Positions 8,876 to 17,782 are shown, counted from the first letter of the stretch. The stretch is 64,000 nt of DNA from CAVQCJ01 sp963771835 (GCA_963771835.1 CAVYVA010000004.1:682001-746000), one strand, 5' to 3'. Notes: a model not told the origin generated them from the letters alone. Program-made: numbers and translations.

Positions 8876-8949
8876 GGCCAGGTAGCTCAGTTGGTACGAG
8901 CGTCCGACTGAAAATCGGAAGGTCGGCGGTTCGACCCCGCCCCTGGCCA
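8876..8949 (+). tRNA. tRNA-Phe (anticodon GAA)
   Basis: The acceptor GGCCAGG pairs with CCTGGCC. The anticodon stem TCCGA/TCGGA closes loop CTGAAAA with GAA. The T stem is GGCGG/CCGCC with loop TTCGACC and the discriminator is A8949. CCA is not encoded. TATGAT at 8854-8859 is a good -10 hexamer 17 bp upstream of the 5' end; no clear -35 is visible. Confidence 0.97.
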
Positions 8950-9038
8950 CTCCCGGCGAATCCTCGGCCACGACGCCCTAGGCTGCCGTCGGCGCCTGAC
9001 CGCGTCGATGGCTGCGAAGCGATACCGGGAGGAGTGCC

Positions 9039-9305
9039 ATGAGTGTGCAGGAGCCGGACGCGACAACCAGGCGCAAGATCGGCGGCGGTGCCATCGCCTC
9101 GCTCTCCGGGCTCGCGGTCCTGGTCATCTTCATCGTCCAGAACACCGAGGACGTCAGGTTCAAGTTCCTCTGGCTGACCTTCACCTGGCCGCTGTGGCTG
9201 TACACGATCGTGACCGCGGTGTTCGGGGCGCTGGTGTGGTTCGGGCTCGGCGTGATGCGCCGGCATCGGCGCCGCAAGCAGCGCCGTGAGGACCGGCGGG
9301 GCTGA
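9039..9305 (+). CDS. LapA-family (DUF1049) small membrane protein
   Basis: An 88-residue protein with two hydrophobic segments (about residues 18-35 and 45-68) and a strongly basic tail (RRHRRRKQRREDRR). The phrase IVQNTEDVRFKFLW between them is the signature of the LapA/DUF1049 family (N-x3-V-x-F). In proteobacteria LapA works in lipopolysaccharide assembly; its role in actinobacteria is not known. GGAGG seven bases before ATG 9039 supports the start. Confidence 0.85.
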   Translation: MSVQEPDATTRRKIGGGAIASLSGLAVLVIFIVQNTEDVRFKFLWLTFTWPLWLYTIVTAVFGALVWFGLGVMRRHRRRKQRREDRRG

Positions 9306-9319
9306 CACGCACCAGCCCG

Positions 9320-9391
9320 CGCTTCACCTCGCAGGACGTCGCTGACGAGGCCGTGGAATCCCTCCCACGCAACGTTCCACGAGGTGAAGCG
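9320..9391. repeat. 72-bp palindromic-ended repeat, copy A
   Basis: Ends in the inverted repeats CGCTTCACCTCG (9320-9331) and CGAGGTGAAGCG (9380-9391), with a partly self-complementary middle. Same length, same 10-bp ends and aligned interior as copies at 26753-26824 (opposite orientation) and 47372-47443. It fills most of the gap between the LapA-like gene and the Gfo/Idh gene. Confidence 0.8.
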
Positions 9392-9438
9392 GATCGCCCG
9401 GCTGGCGCCTCGGTCCCCGGGCCCGGAAGGATCGGCCC

Positions 9439-10431
9439 ATGACCGGACGCCTGCGCTGGGGAATCATCGGTACCGGCGGGATCGCCACCGCCTTCGCCAA
9501 CGACCTGCAGCTCCTCGACGACGCCGAGCTGGTCGCCGTCGGGTCGCGGGCGCAGGACACCGCGGACGTCTTCGGCGCCAAGGTCGGCGCGCGCAACCGA
9601 CATCCGTCGTACGCCGCTCTCGTCGCCGACCCCGAGGTCGACGCGGTGTACGTGTCCACCCCCCACCCCGGCCACCACGACGCGACCAGGCTGGCGCTGG
9701 AGGCCGGCAAGGCGGTGCTGTGCGAGAAGCCGTTCATGCTCAACGCCGCCGAGGCGGACGACGTGATCGCGCTGGCCAGGTCCCGCGGGCTGTTCCTGAT
9801 GGAGGCCATGTGGGCGCGGTTCCTGCCGCACATGGTGCGGGTCCGGGAGATCCTCGCGGCCGGCACGCTCGGCCAGATCGTCACCGTGCAGGCCGACCAC
9901 GGGCAGTGGTTCCCGTACGACCCGGACTTCCGGCTGTTCGCGCCGGTGCTCGGCGGCGGGGCGCTGCTGGACCTGGGCGTCTACCCGGTGTCGTTCGCCT
10001 CGTCCGTGCTCGGTCCGCCACGGACGATCACCGCCGTCGGCGACATGACCGACACCGGCGTCGACGGGCAGACGTCGGTGCTGCTGCAGTACGGCGGCGG
10101 CGCGCAGGCGGTCCTGACCACGACGCTGTGGGGGGCCGGCCCGAACCGGGCGGCGATCGTCGGCACCGACGCCCGGATCGAGATCGACGGCACCTGGTAC
10201 ACCCCGACGTCCTTCTCGCTGCTGGACCGCGACGACCAGGTGCTGGAGCGCTTCGACCAGCCGCGGGTGGGCCACGGCCTGCGCTACCAGGCGGCCGAGG
10301 TGGCCCGCTGCCTGCGGGCCGGGCTGACCGAGAGCCCGGTGCTGCCGCTGGACGAGAGCCGTTCGGTGATGGCCACGATGGACGAGGTGCGACACCAGAT
10401 CGGCCTCACCTACCCCGCCGAGCGGGCCTGA
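9439..10431 (+). CDS. Gfo/Idh/MocA-family NAD(P)-dependent oxidoreductase
   Basis: A 330-residue sugar-type dehydrogenase. The N-terminal Rossmann motif is WGIIGTGGIATAF. The conserved CEKPFMLN carries the Lys that binds cofactor and substrate in this family. YVSTPHPGHHD lies upstream of it, and GGGALLDLGVYP is the family's conserved loop with Asp. Length is typical. It belongs to the dihydrodiol/xylose dehydrogenase-like branch; the real substrate is unknown. GGAAGG lies before ATG 9439. The acetyl xylan esterase follows after 10 bp, suggesting a sugar-use operon. Confidence 0.9.
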   Translation: MTGRLRWGIIGTGGIATAFANDLQLLDDAELVAVGSRAQDTADVFGAKVGARNRHPSYAALVADPEVDAVYVSTPHPGHHDATRLALEAGKAVLCEKPFMLNAAEADDVIALARSRGLFLMEAMWARFLPHMVRVREILAAGTLGQIVTVQADHGQWFPYDPDFRLFAPVLGGGALLDLGVYPVSFASSVLGPPRTITAVGDMTDTGVDGQTSVLLQYGGGAQAVLTTTLWGAGPNRAAIVGTDARIEIDGTWYTPTSFSLLDRDDQVLERFDQPRVGHGLRYQAAEVARCLRAGLTESPVLPLDESRSVMATMDEVRHQIGLTYPAERA

Positions 10432-10441
10432 GGCGGCGAGG

Positions 10442-11419
10442 ATGGCGCTGTTCGACCTTTCGCTGGACGAGCTGCGTGGCTACGACCCGCGGCCGCCGGC
10501 ACCGCCGGACCTCGAGGAGTTCTGGGCGCGCACGCTGACCCAGGCCCGTGCGGTCGGTGCCGGGTCCGAGCCGGTGTTCACCCCGGTCCGCACCCGGCTG
10601 AAGCTGGTCGAGGCGTACGACGTCACGTTCCCGGGCTTCGGGGCCGACCCGGTGCGGGGCTGGCTGCACGTCCCGGCGGGCAGCCGGGGGCGGCTCCCGA
10701 CGGTGGTGCGCTACCTGGGCTACACCGGCGGGCGGGGGCTGGCGCACGAGGTCAGCGTGTGGACGCTGGCGGGGTACGCCTGCCTGGTGGTCGACACCCG
10801 GGGGCAGGGGACCGGCTCCACGGCCGGCGACACGGCCGACAGCGGCGGCACCGGCGGGCCTTCGTACCCGGGGTTCATGACCCGCGGGCTGCTCGACCCG
10901 GACGCGTACTACTACCGGCGGGTGTTCACCGACGCGGTCCGCGCCGTCGACGCGGTCCGGACGCACCCGGCGGTGGACCCGGACCGGGTCGCCGTGACCG
11001 GCGGCAGCCAGGGCGGCGGGATCAGCATCGCCGTGGGCGCGCTGGCCTCCGGACTGGTCGGGGTGATGCCGGACGTGCCGTTCCTGTGCCACTTCCGGCG
11101 GGCCACCGAGATCACCGACGAGGACCCGTACGGCGAGATCGTCGGCTACCTGAAGGCGCACCGCGACCAGGTGGAGCAGGTCTTCGGGACGCTGGCGTAC
11201 TTCGACGGCGCCGTGCTCGGGCGGCTGGCGGCGGCGCCGGCGCTGTTCTCGGTGGCGCTGATGGACAAGGTCTGCCCGCCGTCGACGGTGTTCGCCGCCT
11301 TCAACGCCTACGGCGGCCTGGACAAGTCGATCACCGTCTACCCCTACAACGAGCACGAGGGCGGGCAGGCGTTCCAGGACGTCGAGCAGCTCGACTGGCT
11401 GGCCGACCGCGTCACCTGA
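10442..11419 (+). CDS. Acetyl xylan esterase / cephalosporin-C deacetylase family (AXE1, CE7)
   Basis: A 325-residue serine esterase. Opening motif DLSLDELRGYDP, the loop DTRGQGTGS, nucleophile elbow GGSQGGG, catalytic Asp in ALMDKVCPPST and His in YNEHEGG are all those of carbohydrate esterase family 7, which removes acetyl groups from xylo-oligosaccharides and from cephalosporin C. There is no signal peptide, which fits an enzyme acting on imported oligosaccharides. The start is 10 bp after the oxidoreductase stop, so the two genes are probably co-transcribed. Confidence 0.92.
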   Translation: MALFDLSLDELRGYDPRPPAPPDLEEFWARTLTQARAVGAGSEPVFTPVRTRLKLVEAYDVTFPGFGADPVRGWLHVPAGSRGRLPTVVRYLGYTGGRGLAHEVSVWTLAGYACLVVDTRGQGTGSTAGDTADSGGTGGPSYPGFMTRGLLDPDAYYYRRVFTDAVRAVDAVRTHPAVDPDRVAVTGGSQGGGISIAVGALASGLVGVMPDVPFLCHFRRATEITDEDPYGEIVGYLKAHRDQVEQVFGTLAYFDGAVLGRLAAAPALFSVALMDKVCPPSTVFAAFNAYGGLDKSITVYPYNEHEGGQAFQDVEQLDWLADRVT

Positions 11420-11464
11420 CCGCTCCGACGACTGTGCCGACCGGCGGCCGCTGCGTGGGCAGCA

Positions 11465-11500
11465 GCCGTCCGGGCCGTCTTGTCGGACGGCCCGGGCGGC
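11465..11500. terminator. Bidirectional hairpin terminator
   Basis: A 16-bp stem (11465-11480 with 11485-11500, two G-T pairs) has a 4-nt TGTC loop. It sits between the esterase stop (11419) and the convergent bldC stop (11516). No T-run follows. Confidence 0.75.
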
Positions 11501-11515
11501 GCTCCCGCCCCGGGT

Positions 11516-11725
11516 CTAGTCCCCCGAGTCGCGCTGCTGCGGTATCTGGCCGAGCAGCTCCCGGACCTCGGCCTCGCGGTACCGGCGGTGCCCGCCGAGC
11601 GTGCGGATCGAGGTCAGCTTGCCGGCCTTGGCCCAGCGGGTGACCGTCTTCGGGTCGACCCGGAACATCGCCGCGACCTCGGACGGGGTCAGCAGCGGTT
11701 CGGCGTCGGGGGTACGGGTGGTCAC
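11516..11725 (-). CDS. bldC: BldC-family developmental transcription regulator
   Basis: A 69-residue single-domain MerR-like winged-helix protein. LLTPSEVAAMFRVDPKTV forms the HTH and LGGHRRYREAEV the wing, near-identical in layout to streptomycete BldC (68 residues), which binds direct repeats co-operatively and delays development. Streptomycete BldC lacks the MerR effector domain, as here. The start is GTG 11725 with AGGAGG 8 nt upstream. It diverges from the valine dehydrogenase gene across 172 bp holding nested inverted repeats. Confidence 0.93.
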   Translation of the reverse strand: MTTRTPDAEPLLTPSEVAAMFRVDPKTVTRWAKAGKLTSIRTLGGHRRYREAEVRELLGQIPQQRDSGD

Positions 11726-11782
11726 GCTGGTGCCTCCTGGATGGACCGTCGCGGCGACGGTCAGCCGCGCACATCATCCCTT

Positions 11783-11838
11783 CCGTCCGGGTTGTCCGAT
11801 ATGGCCCGTAAGGGCTAGGTCCGCGGTAGCCCGGACGG
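11783..11838. promoter_or_regulatory. Nested inverted repeats between bldC and valine dehydrogenase gene
   Basis: CCGTCCGGG (11783-11791) is matched by CCCGGACGG (11830-11838). Between them lies a second palindrome, GCCCGTAAGGGC (11804-11815). The element sits between the two divergent starts (11725 and 11898) and could be an operator or paired promoter region. No clear -10/-35 pair was identified. Confidence 0.4.
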
Positions 11839-11897
11839 ACTAGTCGGCGGCCGTGGATGATCACCCGTTCGGCGCCGACGGATCTACGCTTCGGGCC

Positions 11898-12996
11898 ATG
11901 ACCGACCCCCTCTCGGCCGCCGAGCACGAACAGGTCGTGCGGTTCCGGGACGACGCGACCGGACTGCTCGGCTACGTGGCGATCCACAGCACGGCGCTCG
12001 GGCCGGCCCTGGGCGGCACCCGGTTCCGGCCGTACCGGACCGAGGCCGACGGTCTCGCGGACGCGCTGCGCCTGGCCAGGGCGATGTCGTACAAGAACGC
12101 CCTGGCCGGGCTTCCCCACGGCGGCGGCAAGGCCGTCATCGTCGGCGACCCGGCGACGGACAAGACCGACGACCTGCTCCGGTCGTACGGCCGGTTCCTG
12201 GCGGCGCTCGGCGGGCGCTACGTGACCGCCTGCGACGCAGGGACGTCCGTCGCCGACATGGACGTGATCGACGAGACCTGCCGCTGGGTGACCGGTCGCT
12301 CGCCGGAGCGGGGCGGCTGCGGCGACTCCAGCCTGCTGACCGCGTACGGGCTGTTCCAGGGAATGCGGGCCGCGGCCGAGGTCCGCTGGGGCACCGCCTC
12401 GCTGGCCGGCCGGCGGGTCGGGATCCGCGGTGTGGGCAAGGTGGGCTCGCACCTGGTCGAGCACCTGGTGGCCGACGGCGCCGAGGTGGTGGTCACCGAC
12501 GTCGACCCGACGGCGGTCCGGCGGGTGCTGGACGCCCATCCCGGGGTGGTCGCGGTGCCGGACGGGGACACCCTGGTCGCCGAGCCGCTGGACATCCTGG
12601 CGCCGTGCTCGCTGGGCGGCGAGCTGGACGACTCCGTCGCCGCGCGCCCTGTCGGCCCAGATCGTCTGCGGGGCCGCCAACAACCAGCTGGCGCATCCCG
12701 GCGTGGCGGCGACCCTGGCCGACCGCGGCATCCTCTACGTCCCCGACTTCCTGGTGAACTCCGGCGGGGTGATCCAGGTCGCCGACGAGCTGCGCGGCTT
12801 CGACCTGGAGCGGGCCACGGCCACCGCGGCCGGGATCGGGGCGACCACCCGCGAGGTGCTGGGCGCCGCCGCGCGGGAGGGTGTGCTCCCGGTCGCCGCC
12901 GCCGAGCGGATCGCCGAGGCGCGGATGGCGGCCGGCCCCTGGGCGGGCCGGTTGTACCCGGGTCTGGCGGCCGGTCAGGTGCCCGGACGGGCCTGA
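11898..12996 (+). CDS. vdh: Valine dehydrogenase (Glu/Leu/Phe/Val dehydrogenase family), frameshifted
   Basis: NAD-dependent oxidative deaminase of branched-chain amino acids, closely like streptomycete valine dehydrogenase. AIHSTALGPALGGTRF is at the N-terminus, the catalytic Lys lies in GLPHGGGKAVI, CDAGTSVADMD follows, and the nucleotide-binding GIRGVGKVGSHL is intact. The frame breaks by +1 near 12645, between ELDDSVAA and ALSAQIVCGAANNQLA, then runs through VPDFLVNSGGVIQVADE to the stop. About 365 residues once corrected, the normal length. Start ATG 11898 fits the family N-terminus. Feeds valine to 2-oxoisovalerate. Confidence 0.9.
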
Positions 12997-13106
12997 CTGC
13001 TTGTACCCTAGGCAGACGTCGACCGGCGGCTGCCCGTCGTTCGTACCGAGTTGCTTGCACACAGACACGCCGACCGGGGCGATGCCCCGCTTGAGGGGGT
13101 CGAGCC

Positions 13107-13346
13107 ATGGGGCGCGGCCGGGCCAAGGCCAAGCAGACCAAGGTGGCCCGCGAGCTGAAGTACAGCTCGCACGGGACCGACCTTGACGCGCTGCGCGCTG
13201 AGCTCGCGGGGGAACGCCCCGCAGGTCCACCGGACCAGATCGACGCCGGTGTCGACACCGACGATGACGACGACCCGTACGCGGAGTACGACGCGGACGA
13301 GGACGACGAGGAAGACCTCGACAGCTCGGCCCGCGGCGGCCGCTGA
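13107..13346 (+). CDS. DUF3073 family small acidic protein
   Basis: A 79-residue protein with the conserved N-terminus MGRGRAKAKQTKVARELKY and a very acidic Asp/Glu tail. This is the DUF3073 family, found almost only in actinobacteria and usually next to purM, as here: it ends 3 bp from the purM stop on the other strand. GAGGGGG precedes ATG 13107. No function is known; the basic head and acidic tail suggest nucleic-acid or protein binding. Confidence 0.92.
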   Translation: MGRGRAKAKQTKVARELKYSSHGTDLDALRAELAGERPAGPPDQIDAGVDTDDDDDPYAEYDADEDDEEDLDSSARGGR

Positions 13347-13349
13347 CCG

Positions 13350-14421
13350 TCAGGCCCGGTAGTCCCCGTCCAGCTCGACCCGCGCCGGTACGTCGGCGGC
13401 GGACGCCGCCAGCACCTCGCCGCACACCCAGGCCGGTACCCCGCGCTCACGCAGCAGCGCCACCGCCCGGTCCGCGCCGCCGGCGGCCACCACGGCCGCC
13501 ATCCCCACGCCCATGTTCAGGGTCCGCTCCAGCTCGTGCTGCGGCACCTGCCCGAGCGAGCCGACCAGGCCGAAGACCGGTTGCGGGGCCCAGGTGCCGC
13601 GGTCGACCCGGACCCGTACCCCCGCCGGCAGCACGCGCTGCCAGGTTCGCGGCGAACCCGCCGCCGGTGACGTGCGCCATCGCGTGCACCCCGCTCGCGC
13701 CGTCGCGGGCCAGGGCCAGGCAGTCGAGCGCGTACACGCGGGTCGGCTCCAGCAGCTCGTCGCCGAGCCGGCGGCCCAGCTCCGGGACGTCCCGGTCGAC
13801 GTCCCAGCCGGCCCGGTCGAACAGGACGTGCCGCACCAGCGAGTAGCCGTTGGAGTGCAGGCCGGACGACCCCATGGCCACCACCACGTCGCCGACGCCG
13901 ACCCGGTCGGGCCCGAGCAGCCGGTCGGCCTCGACCACCCCGGTGCCGGCCCCGGCCACGTCGTACTCGTCGGGGCCGAGCAGCCCGGGATGCTCGGCAG
14001 TCTCGCCGCCGACCAGCGCCGCGCCGGCCAGCCGGCAGCCGGCGGCGATGCCGGAGACGATCGCGGCGACCCGCTCCGGCACGACCTTGCCGCAGGCGAT
14101 GTAGTCGGTCATGAACAGCGGCTCGGCGCCGCACACGACCAGGTCGTCGAGCACCATCGCCACCAGGTCGATGCCGATGGTGTCGTGCCGCCCCACCCGC
14201 TGGGCCACCGCGACCTTGGTCCCGACCCCGTCGGTCGAGGTGGCCAGCAGCGGCCGGCGGTACCCGGCGAGCAGGCTGGCGTCGAACAGCCCGGCGAACC
14301 CGCCGAGCCCGCCGACGACCTCGGGCCGGGTGGCCCGCGCCACCGACGCCTTCATCAGCTCGACGGCACGCTCGCCCGCCTCGATGTCGACCCCGGCACC
14401 GGCGTAGCTGGACTCGGTCAT
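13350..14421 (-). CDS. purM: Phosphoribosylformylglycinamidine cyclo-ligase, frameshifted
   Basis: AIR synthetase, step five of IMP synthesis (ATP-dependent ring closure of FGAM). N-terminal SYAGAGVDIEAG, then STDGVGTKVAVA (nucleotide and metal site), GGETAEHPG and SSGLHSNGYSL are all family signatures. The frame breaks by +1 near 13638, between GGGFAANLA and RVLPAGV, and then ends with a normal PurM C-terminus. Corrected length is about 356 residues. ATG 14421 overlaps the purF stop in ATGA, so translation is probably coupled. Essential and single copy, so the break is unlikely to be real. Confidence 0.93.
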
Positions 14422-15974
14422 GGGCGGGACAGCGCGTCCCCGGCGCCACCGCCGCCGACCAGGCTCGGCAGCCCCTCGGCGTCGGTCGCGACAGTGCGCT
14501 CCAGCCCTTCCAGCAGGTGCTTGCCGAGCAGCTCCGGCTCGGGGAGCGCGATCGGGTAGACCCCGTCGAAGCACGCCCGGCACAGCCGCTCGGCCGGCAC
14601 GGTCGTGGCGGCCACCAGCTCCTCGAGCGAGATGTACGCCAGCGAGTCCGCACCGATCGACAGCCGGATCTCGTCCACGGTCAGGCCGTTCGCGACCAGC
14701 TCGGCCGGCGAGGCGAAGTCGATGCCGTAGAAGCACGGCCACTTCACCGGCGGGGAGGAGATCCGCACGTGCACCTCGGCGGCGCCCGCCTCGCGCAGCA
14801 TGCGCACGAGGGCGCGCTGGGTGTTGCCGCGCACGATCGAGTCGTCGACCACGACCAGCCGCTGGCCGGCGATCACCTCGCGCAGCGGGTTGAGCTTGAG
14901 CCGGATGCCCAGCTGGCGGATCGTCTGCGACGGCTGGATGAAGGTCCGCCCGACGTAGGAGTTCTTGACCAGGCCCATGCCGAACGGGATCCCGGACATC
15001 TGGCTGAACCCGATCGCCGCCGGAGTGCCGGACTCGGGCACCGGGATGACCAGGTCCGCCTCGACCGGCGCCTCCTTGGCGAGCCGCCGGCCCATCTCGA
15101 CCCGGGCCGCGTGCGTGCTGCGGCCGCTGATCGCGGTGTCGGGGCGGGCCAGGTAGACGTACTCGAACAGGCAGCCCTTGGGCTCGGCCGCGGCGAACCG
15201 CCGGGTCCGCAGCCCGTGCTCGTCCACGGCCACCAGCTCGCCGGGCTCGACCTCGCGGACGAACGACGCACCCACGATGTCCAGCGCAGCGGTCTCCGAC
15301 GCGACGACCCAGCCCCGCTCCAGCCGTCCGATCACGAGCGGGCGCACGCCCTGCGGGTCGCGGGCGGCGTACAGCGTGGTCTCGTCCATCCAGACCAGCG
15401 AGAACGCCCCGCGCACGGTCGGGAGGACCTCGAGCGCCGCCGCCTCCAGGGACAGGTCCGGGTGCGAGGCGAGCAGCGTGGCGAGCAGGTCGGTGTCGCT
15501 GGTCGAGCGGATCGGTGGCGTGCCGTGCAGAGGCAGCTCGCCCCGCTCGGGCCGCAGCTGCTCGACCTCGCGGAACAGCTCGCCGGTGTTGGTCAGGTTT
15601 CCGTTGTGGCCCAACGCGATCGAGCCGGTCGCGGTCGCGCGGAACGTCGGCTGCGCGTTCTCCCAGACGCTCGACCCGGTGGTCGAGTACCGGCAGTGCC
15701 CGATGGCCAGGTGCCCCTGCAGCGACGACAGGTGCGACTCGTCGAACACCTGCGCGACCAGGCCCATGTCCTTGTAGACCAGGATCTGCGAGCCGTTGCT
15801 GACCGCGATGCCGGCCGACTCCTGGCCGCGGTGCTGCAGGGCGTACAGCCCGAAGTACGTGAGCTTGGCGACCTCTTCGCCGGGGGCCCAGACACCGAAG
15901 ACCCCGCAGGCATCCTGCGGGCCCTTCTCGCCGGGGAGCAGGTCGTGGTTGAGCCGACCGTCGCCACGTGGCAC
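14418..15974 (-). CDS. purF: Amidophosphoribosyltransferase
   Basis: First committed enzyme of purine synthesis (PRPP plus glutamine to phosphoribosylamine), 518 residues. The mature N-terminal nucleophile is Cys23 in QDACGVFGVW, after a 22-residue propeptide. The glutaminase domain follows, then the PRTase domain with PRPP loop VVVDDSIVRGNT. Cysteines in KWPCFYG and LCRACFDG fit the Bacillus-type [4Fe-4S] form. GTG 15974 gives an N-terminus matching streptomycete PurF. Intact, first gene of purF-purM. Confidence 0.97.
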   Translation of the reverse strand: MPRGDGRLNHDLLPGEKGPQDACGVFGVWAPGEEVAKLTYFGLYALQHRGQESAGIAVSNGSQILVYKDMGLVAQVFDESHLSSLQGHLAIGHCRYSTTGSSVWENAQPTFRATATGSIALGHNGNLTNTGELFREVEQLRPERGELPLHGTPPIRSTSDTDLLATLLASHPDLSLEAAALEVLPTVRGAFSLVWMDETTLYAARDPQGVRPLVIGRLERGWVVASETAALDIVGASFVREVEPGELVAVDEHGLRTRRFAAAEPKGCLFEYVYLARPDTAISGRSTHAARVEMGRRLAKEAPVEADLVIPVPESGTPAAIGFSQMSGIPFGMGLVKNSYVGRTFIQPSQTIRQLGIRLKLNPLREVIAGQRLVVVDDSIVRGNTQRALVRMLREAGAAEVHVRISSPPVKWPCFYGIDFASPAELVANGLTVDEIRLSIGADSLAYISLEELVAATTVPAERLCRACFDGVYPIALPEPELLGKHLLEGLERTVATDAEGLPSLVGGGGAGDALSRP

Positions 15975-16026
15975 GGGTCCGAGTCTACCTGCCGGCTGCG
16001 GCCGGGCCGGTCAGCCCTGGCCGCGG

Positions 16027-16659
16027 TCAGGGCCAGCGGGGCGAGTCCGGGTGCAGGTCGAGCCGTCCCCCGTCGTGGCACTCGTCGCTGCGGTAGTCGT
16101 CGGGCATCAGCGGGTAGACCTCGATGGCGTAGCGCAGCGCCAGCTTCCTGGCCTGCGACGGCGTCGCGCCGAGGAGCTCGGCGGTGCGCTCGGTGGTCTG
16201 CACGGAGTAGCACTCGGCGACGCTCTCGCTGGTGATGCCGGCCAGGTGCTCGGACTCGTGCGCCAGCACGTGCACGGCGATCACCTCCAGCTGGGACGGG
16301 TCCTGCTTGTCCGAGCCCATCCAGTCGTACAGGGCCTGACAGGCGTCGTACTTGATCACGGTCTCGTCGCCGGGCCGCCCGCCCGGACCGTCGTAGGCGA
16401 CGTAGCCGAGCTCGGCGCCGGCGTCCACGAACGCTCCGCTGAGCCGCTGGCAGGTGACGTGGACGTCGCGCCCGGCGAGCACCGAGGCGGTGTGCGTCAT
16501 CAGGTCGTTCGCCCGGTGGTTCTCGAACTCGAACAGGCCCAGCAGCAGGCCCGGGAGCAGCACCAGCGTGAGCGCCAGCCGGTGGGCGTGACCCATCGCC
16601 TGCCGTACGCCCAGCACCCCGGCGCCGGCGAGCAGGACCACGACGACGATCAACCGCAC
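16027..16659 (-). CDS. Membrane-anchored protein with HExxH motif, function unknown
   Basis: A 210-residue protein with one or two hydrophobic N-terminal segments (LIVVVVLLAGAGVLG; LALTLVLLPGLLLGLF), so the rest is probably extracytoplasmic. The motif LAHESEHLAG has the H-E-x-x-H zinc signature, followed by AECYSVQ. Four cysteines (VTCQ, DACQ, AECY, DECH) could form disulfides or metal sites. Related actinobacterial proteins are annotated only as hypothetical. A metalloprotease role is an inference from one short motif. The start is GTG 16659. Confidence 0.7.
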   Translation of the reverse strand: MRLIVVVVLLAGAGVLGVRQAMGHAHRLALTLVLLPGLLLGLFEFENHRANDLMTHTASVLAGRDVHVTCQRLSGAFVDAGAELGYVAYDGPGGRPGDETVIKYDACQALYDWMGSDKQDPSQLEVIAVHVLAHESEHLAGITSESVAECYSVQTTERTAELLGATPSQARKLALRYAIEVYPLMPDDYRSDECHDGGRLDLHPDSPRWP

Positions 16660-16723
16660 AGGTAGGGATCGGCGTGCTCCCGCCGGGCCTTCAGTTCCGG
16701 AGGCGACAGCCGCAGTCGTCGGA

Positions 16724-17782
16724 TCACAGACGGCGGCCGAAGGCCGTGAGCGGGCGTTCGAAGAACCGGGTCGTCAGCCAGGCCAGGGCCACCGCCACGC
16801 CGACGACGAGCCACCAGGGCGTGCCGCCGCGGAAGACGGACAGACCGTTGTACTCGACCGGCGTCTGCCACAGGTACAGCGCGTACGAGATCCCCCCGAA
16901 CCAGACCAGCGGCCGCCACGACGCCACCCTGGGCAGCGGCATGTCCGGCAGGGCCAGTGCGGTGACCAGGGCGACCAGCGGGAGCAGCACGGCCACCGCC
17001 ATCGCGGTCGACGGGTGCAGGGCCGCGCACGCGGCCAGGCCGGCGACCAGCAGGCCTGCGGCGACGGCCAGGGCGGGGCGGGTCCATCGCGCGACGGTCC
17101 GGGCGCTCAGGCACGCGACCAGGCAGCCGGCGAACAGCGCGAAAGCGACGCTGACGCTCCCGTACACGACGGGCAGCAGCGAGGTGCCGGCGATGGCGAC
17201 CCGCCAGAGGAGGCTGACCCCGCCCAGGACGGCGGCCGTGGCGACCAGCCGGGGACGCCGCGTCCCGAGCAGGAGGATGAGCAGCGGCCACCCGAGGTAG
17301 AACTGCTCCTCCACCGACAGCGACCACGTCTGCGCGAGAGGCAGCGTGAAGTCACCCTGCTCGACCCCCCAGTTCGCCCGGTACGTGAGCACCTGGACGG
17401 TGTCCTGGGCCAGCGTCGCGGTGTAGACGTGCCACGCCAGGCACCACACGACCGTCACGGACAGCACCAGCAGCAGGGTCGGAGCCAGCCGGAAGAACCT
17501 GCGCAGGTAGAACGTGCGCAGCGGCAGCCGGCCGGTGCGCCCGTGCTCGCGGAGCAGGATCCCGGTGATCAGGTAGCCGGACAGGGCGAAGAAGACCGTG
17601 ACGCCGGTGGCCGACAGGACCCAGAACCTGGGCAGCGCGTGACCCGCCAGGACCAGGAGGATGGCCACGCCGCGGACGCCGTCCAGCGCGGCGACGCGTC
17701 CGGGCGGACGGGCCCCGGCCGCAGGGTCCTCGTCCACCGGAGCCGTCGCGGGTACGGCAGTGCCGGACAGCCGCGCGCTCAT
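16724..17782 (-). CDS. Acyltransferase family 3 (OafA/YrhL-type) membrane protein
   Basis: A 352-residue integral membrane O-acyltransferase with about ten hydrophobic segments. The family opening ALDGVRGVAILLVLAGH carries the conserved Arg and His. R-x-F-R-L (LRRFFRLAP) and the conserved SLSVEEQFYLGWPLL complete the signature. Such enzymes acylate cell-wall or exported sugars using a cytoplasmic acyl donor. ATG 17782 is about 30 residues before the first motif, and upstream reading frame continues only as a shadow of potC. It lies 50 bp downstream of potC, possibly in the same transcript. Confidence 0.9.
   Translation of the reverse strand: MSARLSGTAVPATAPVDEDPAAGARPPGRVAALDGVRGVAILLVLAGHALPRFWVLSATGVTVFFALSGYLITGILLREHGRTGRLPLRTFYLRRFFRLAPTLLLVLSVTVVWCLAWHVYTATLAQDTVQVLTYRANWGVEQGDFTLPLAQTWSLSVEEQFYLGWPLLILLLGTRRPRLVATAAVLGGVSLLWRVAIAGTSLLPVVYGSVSVAFALFAGCLVACLSARTVARWTRPALAVAAGLLVAGLAACAALHPSTAMAVAVLLPLVALVTALALPDMPLPRVASWRPLVWFGGISYALYLWQTPVEYNGLSVFRGGTPWWLVVGVAVALAWLTTRFFERPLTAFGRRL

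Noticed and set aside
9320..9391. Integron attC site
   Set aside because: No GTTRRRY/RYYYAAC core sites and no integron integrase or cassette array; identical length of copies is unlike attC variation.
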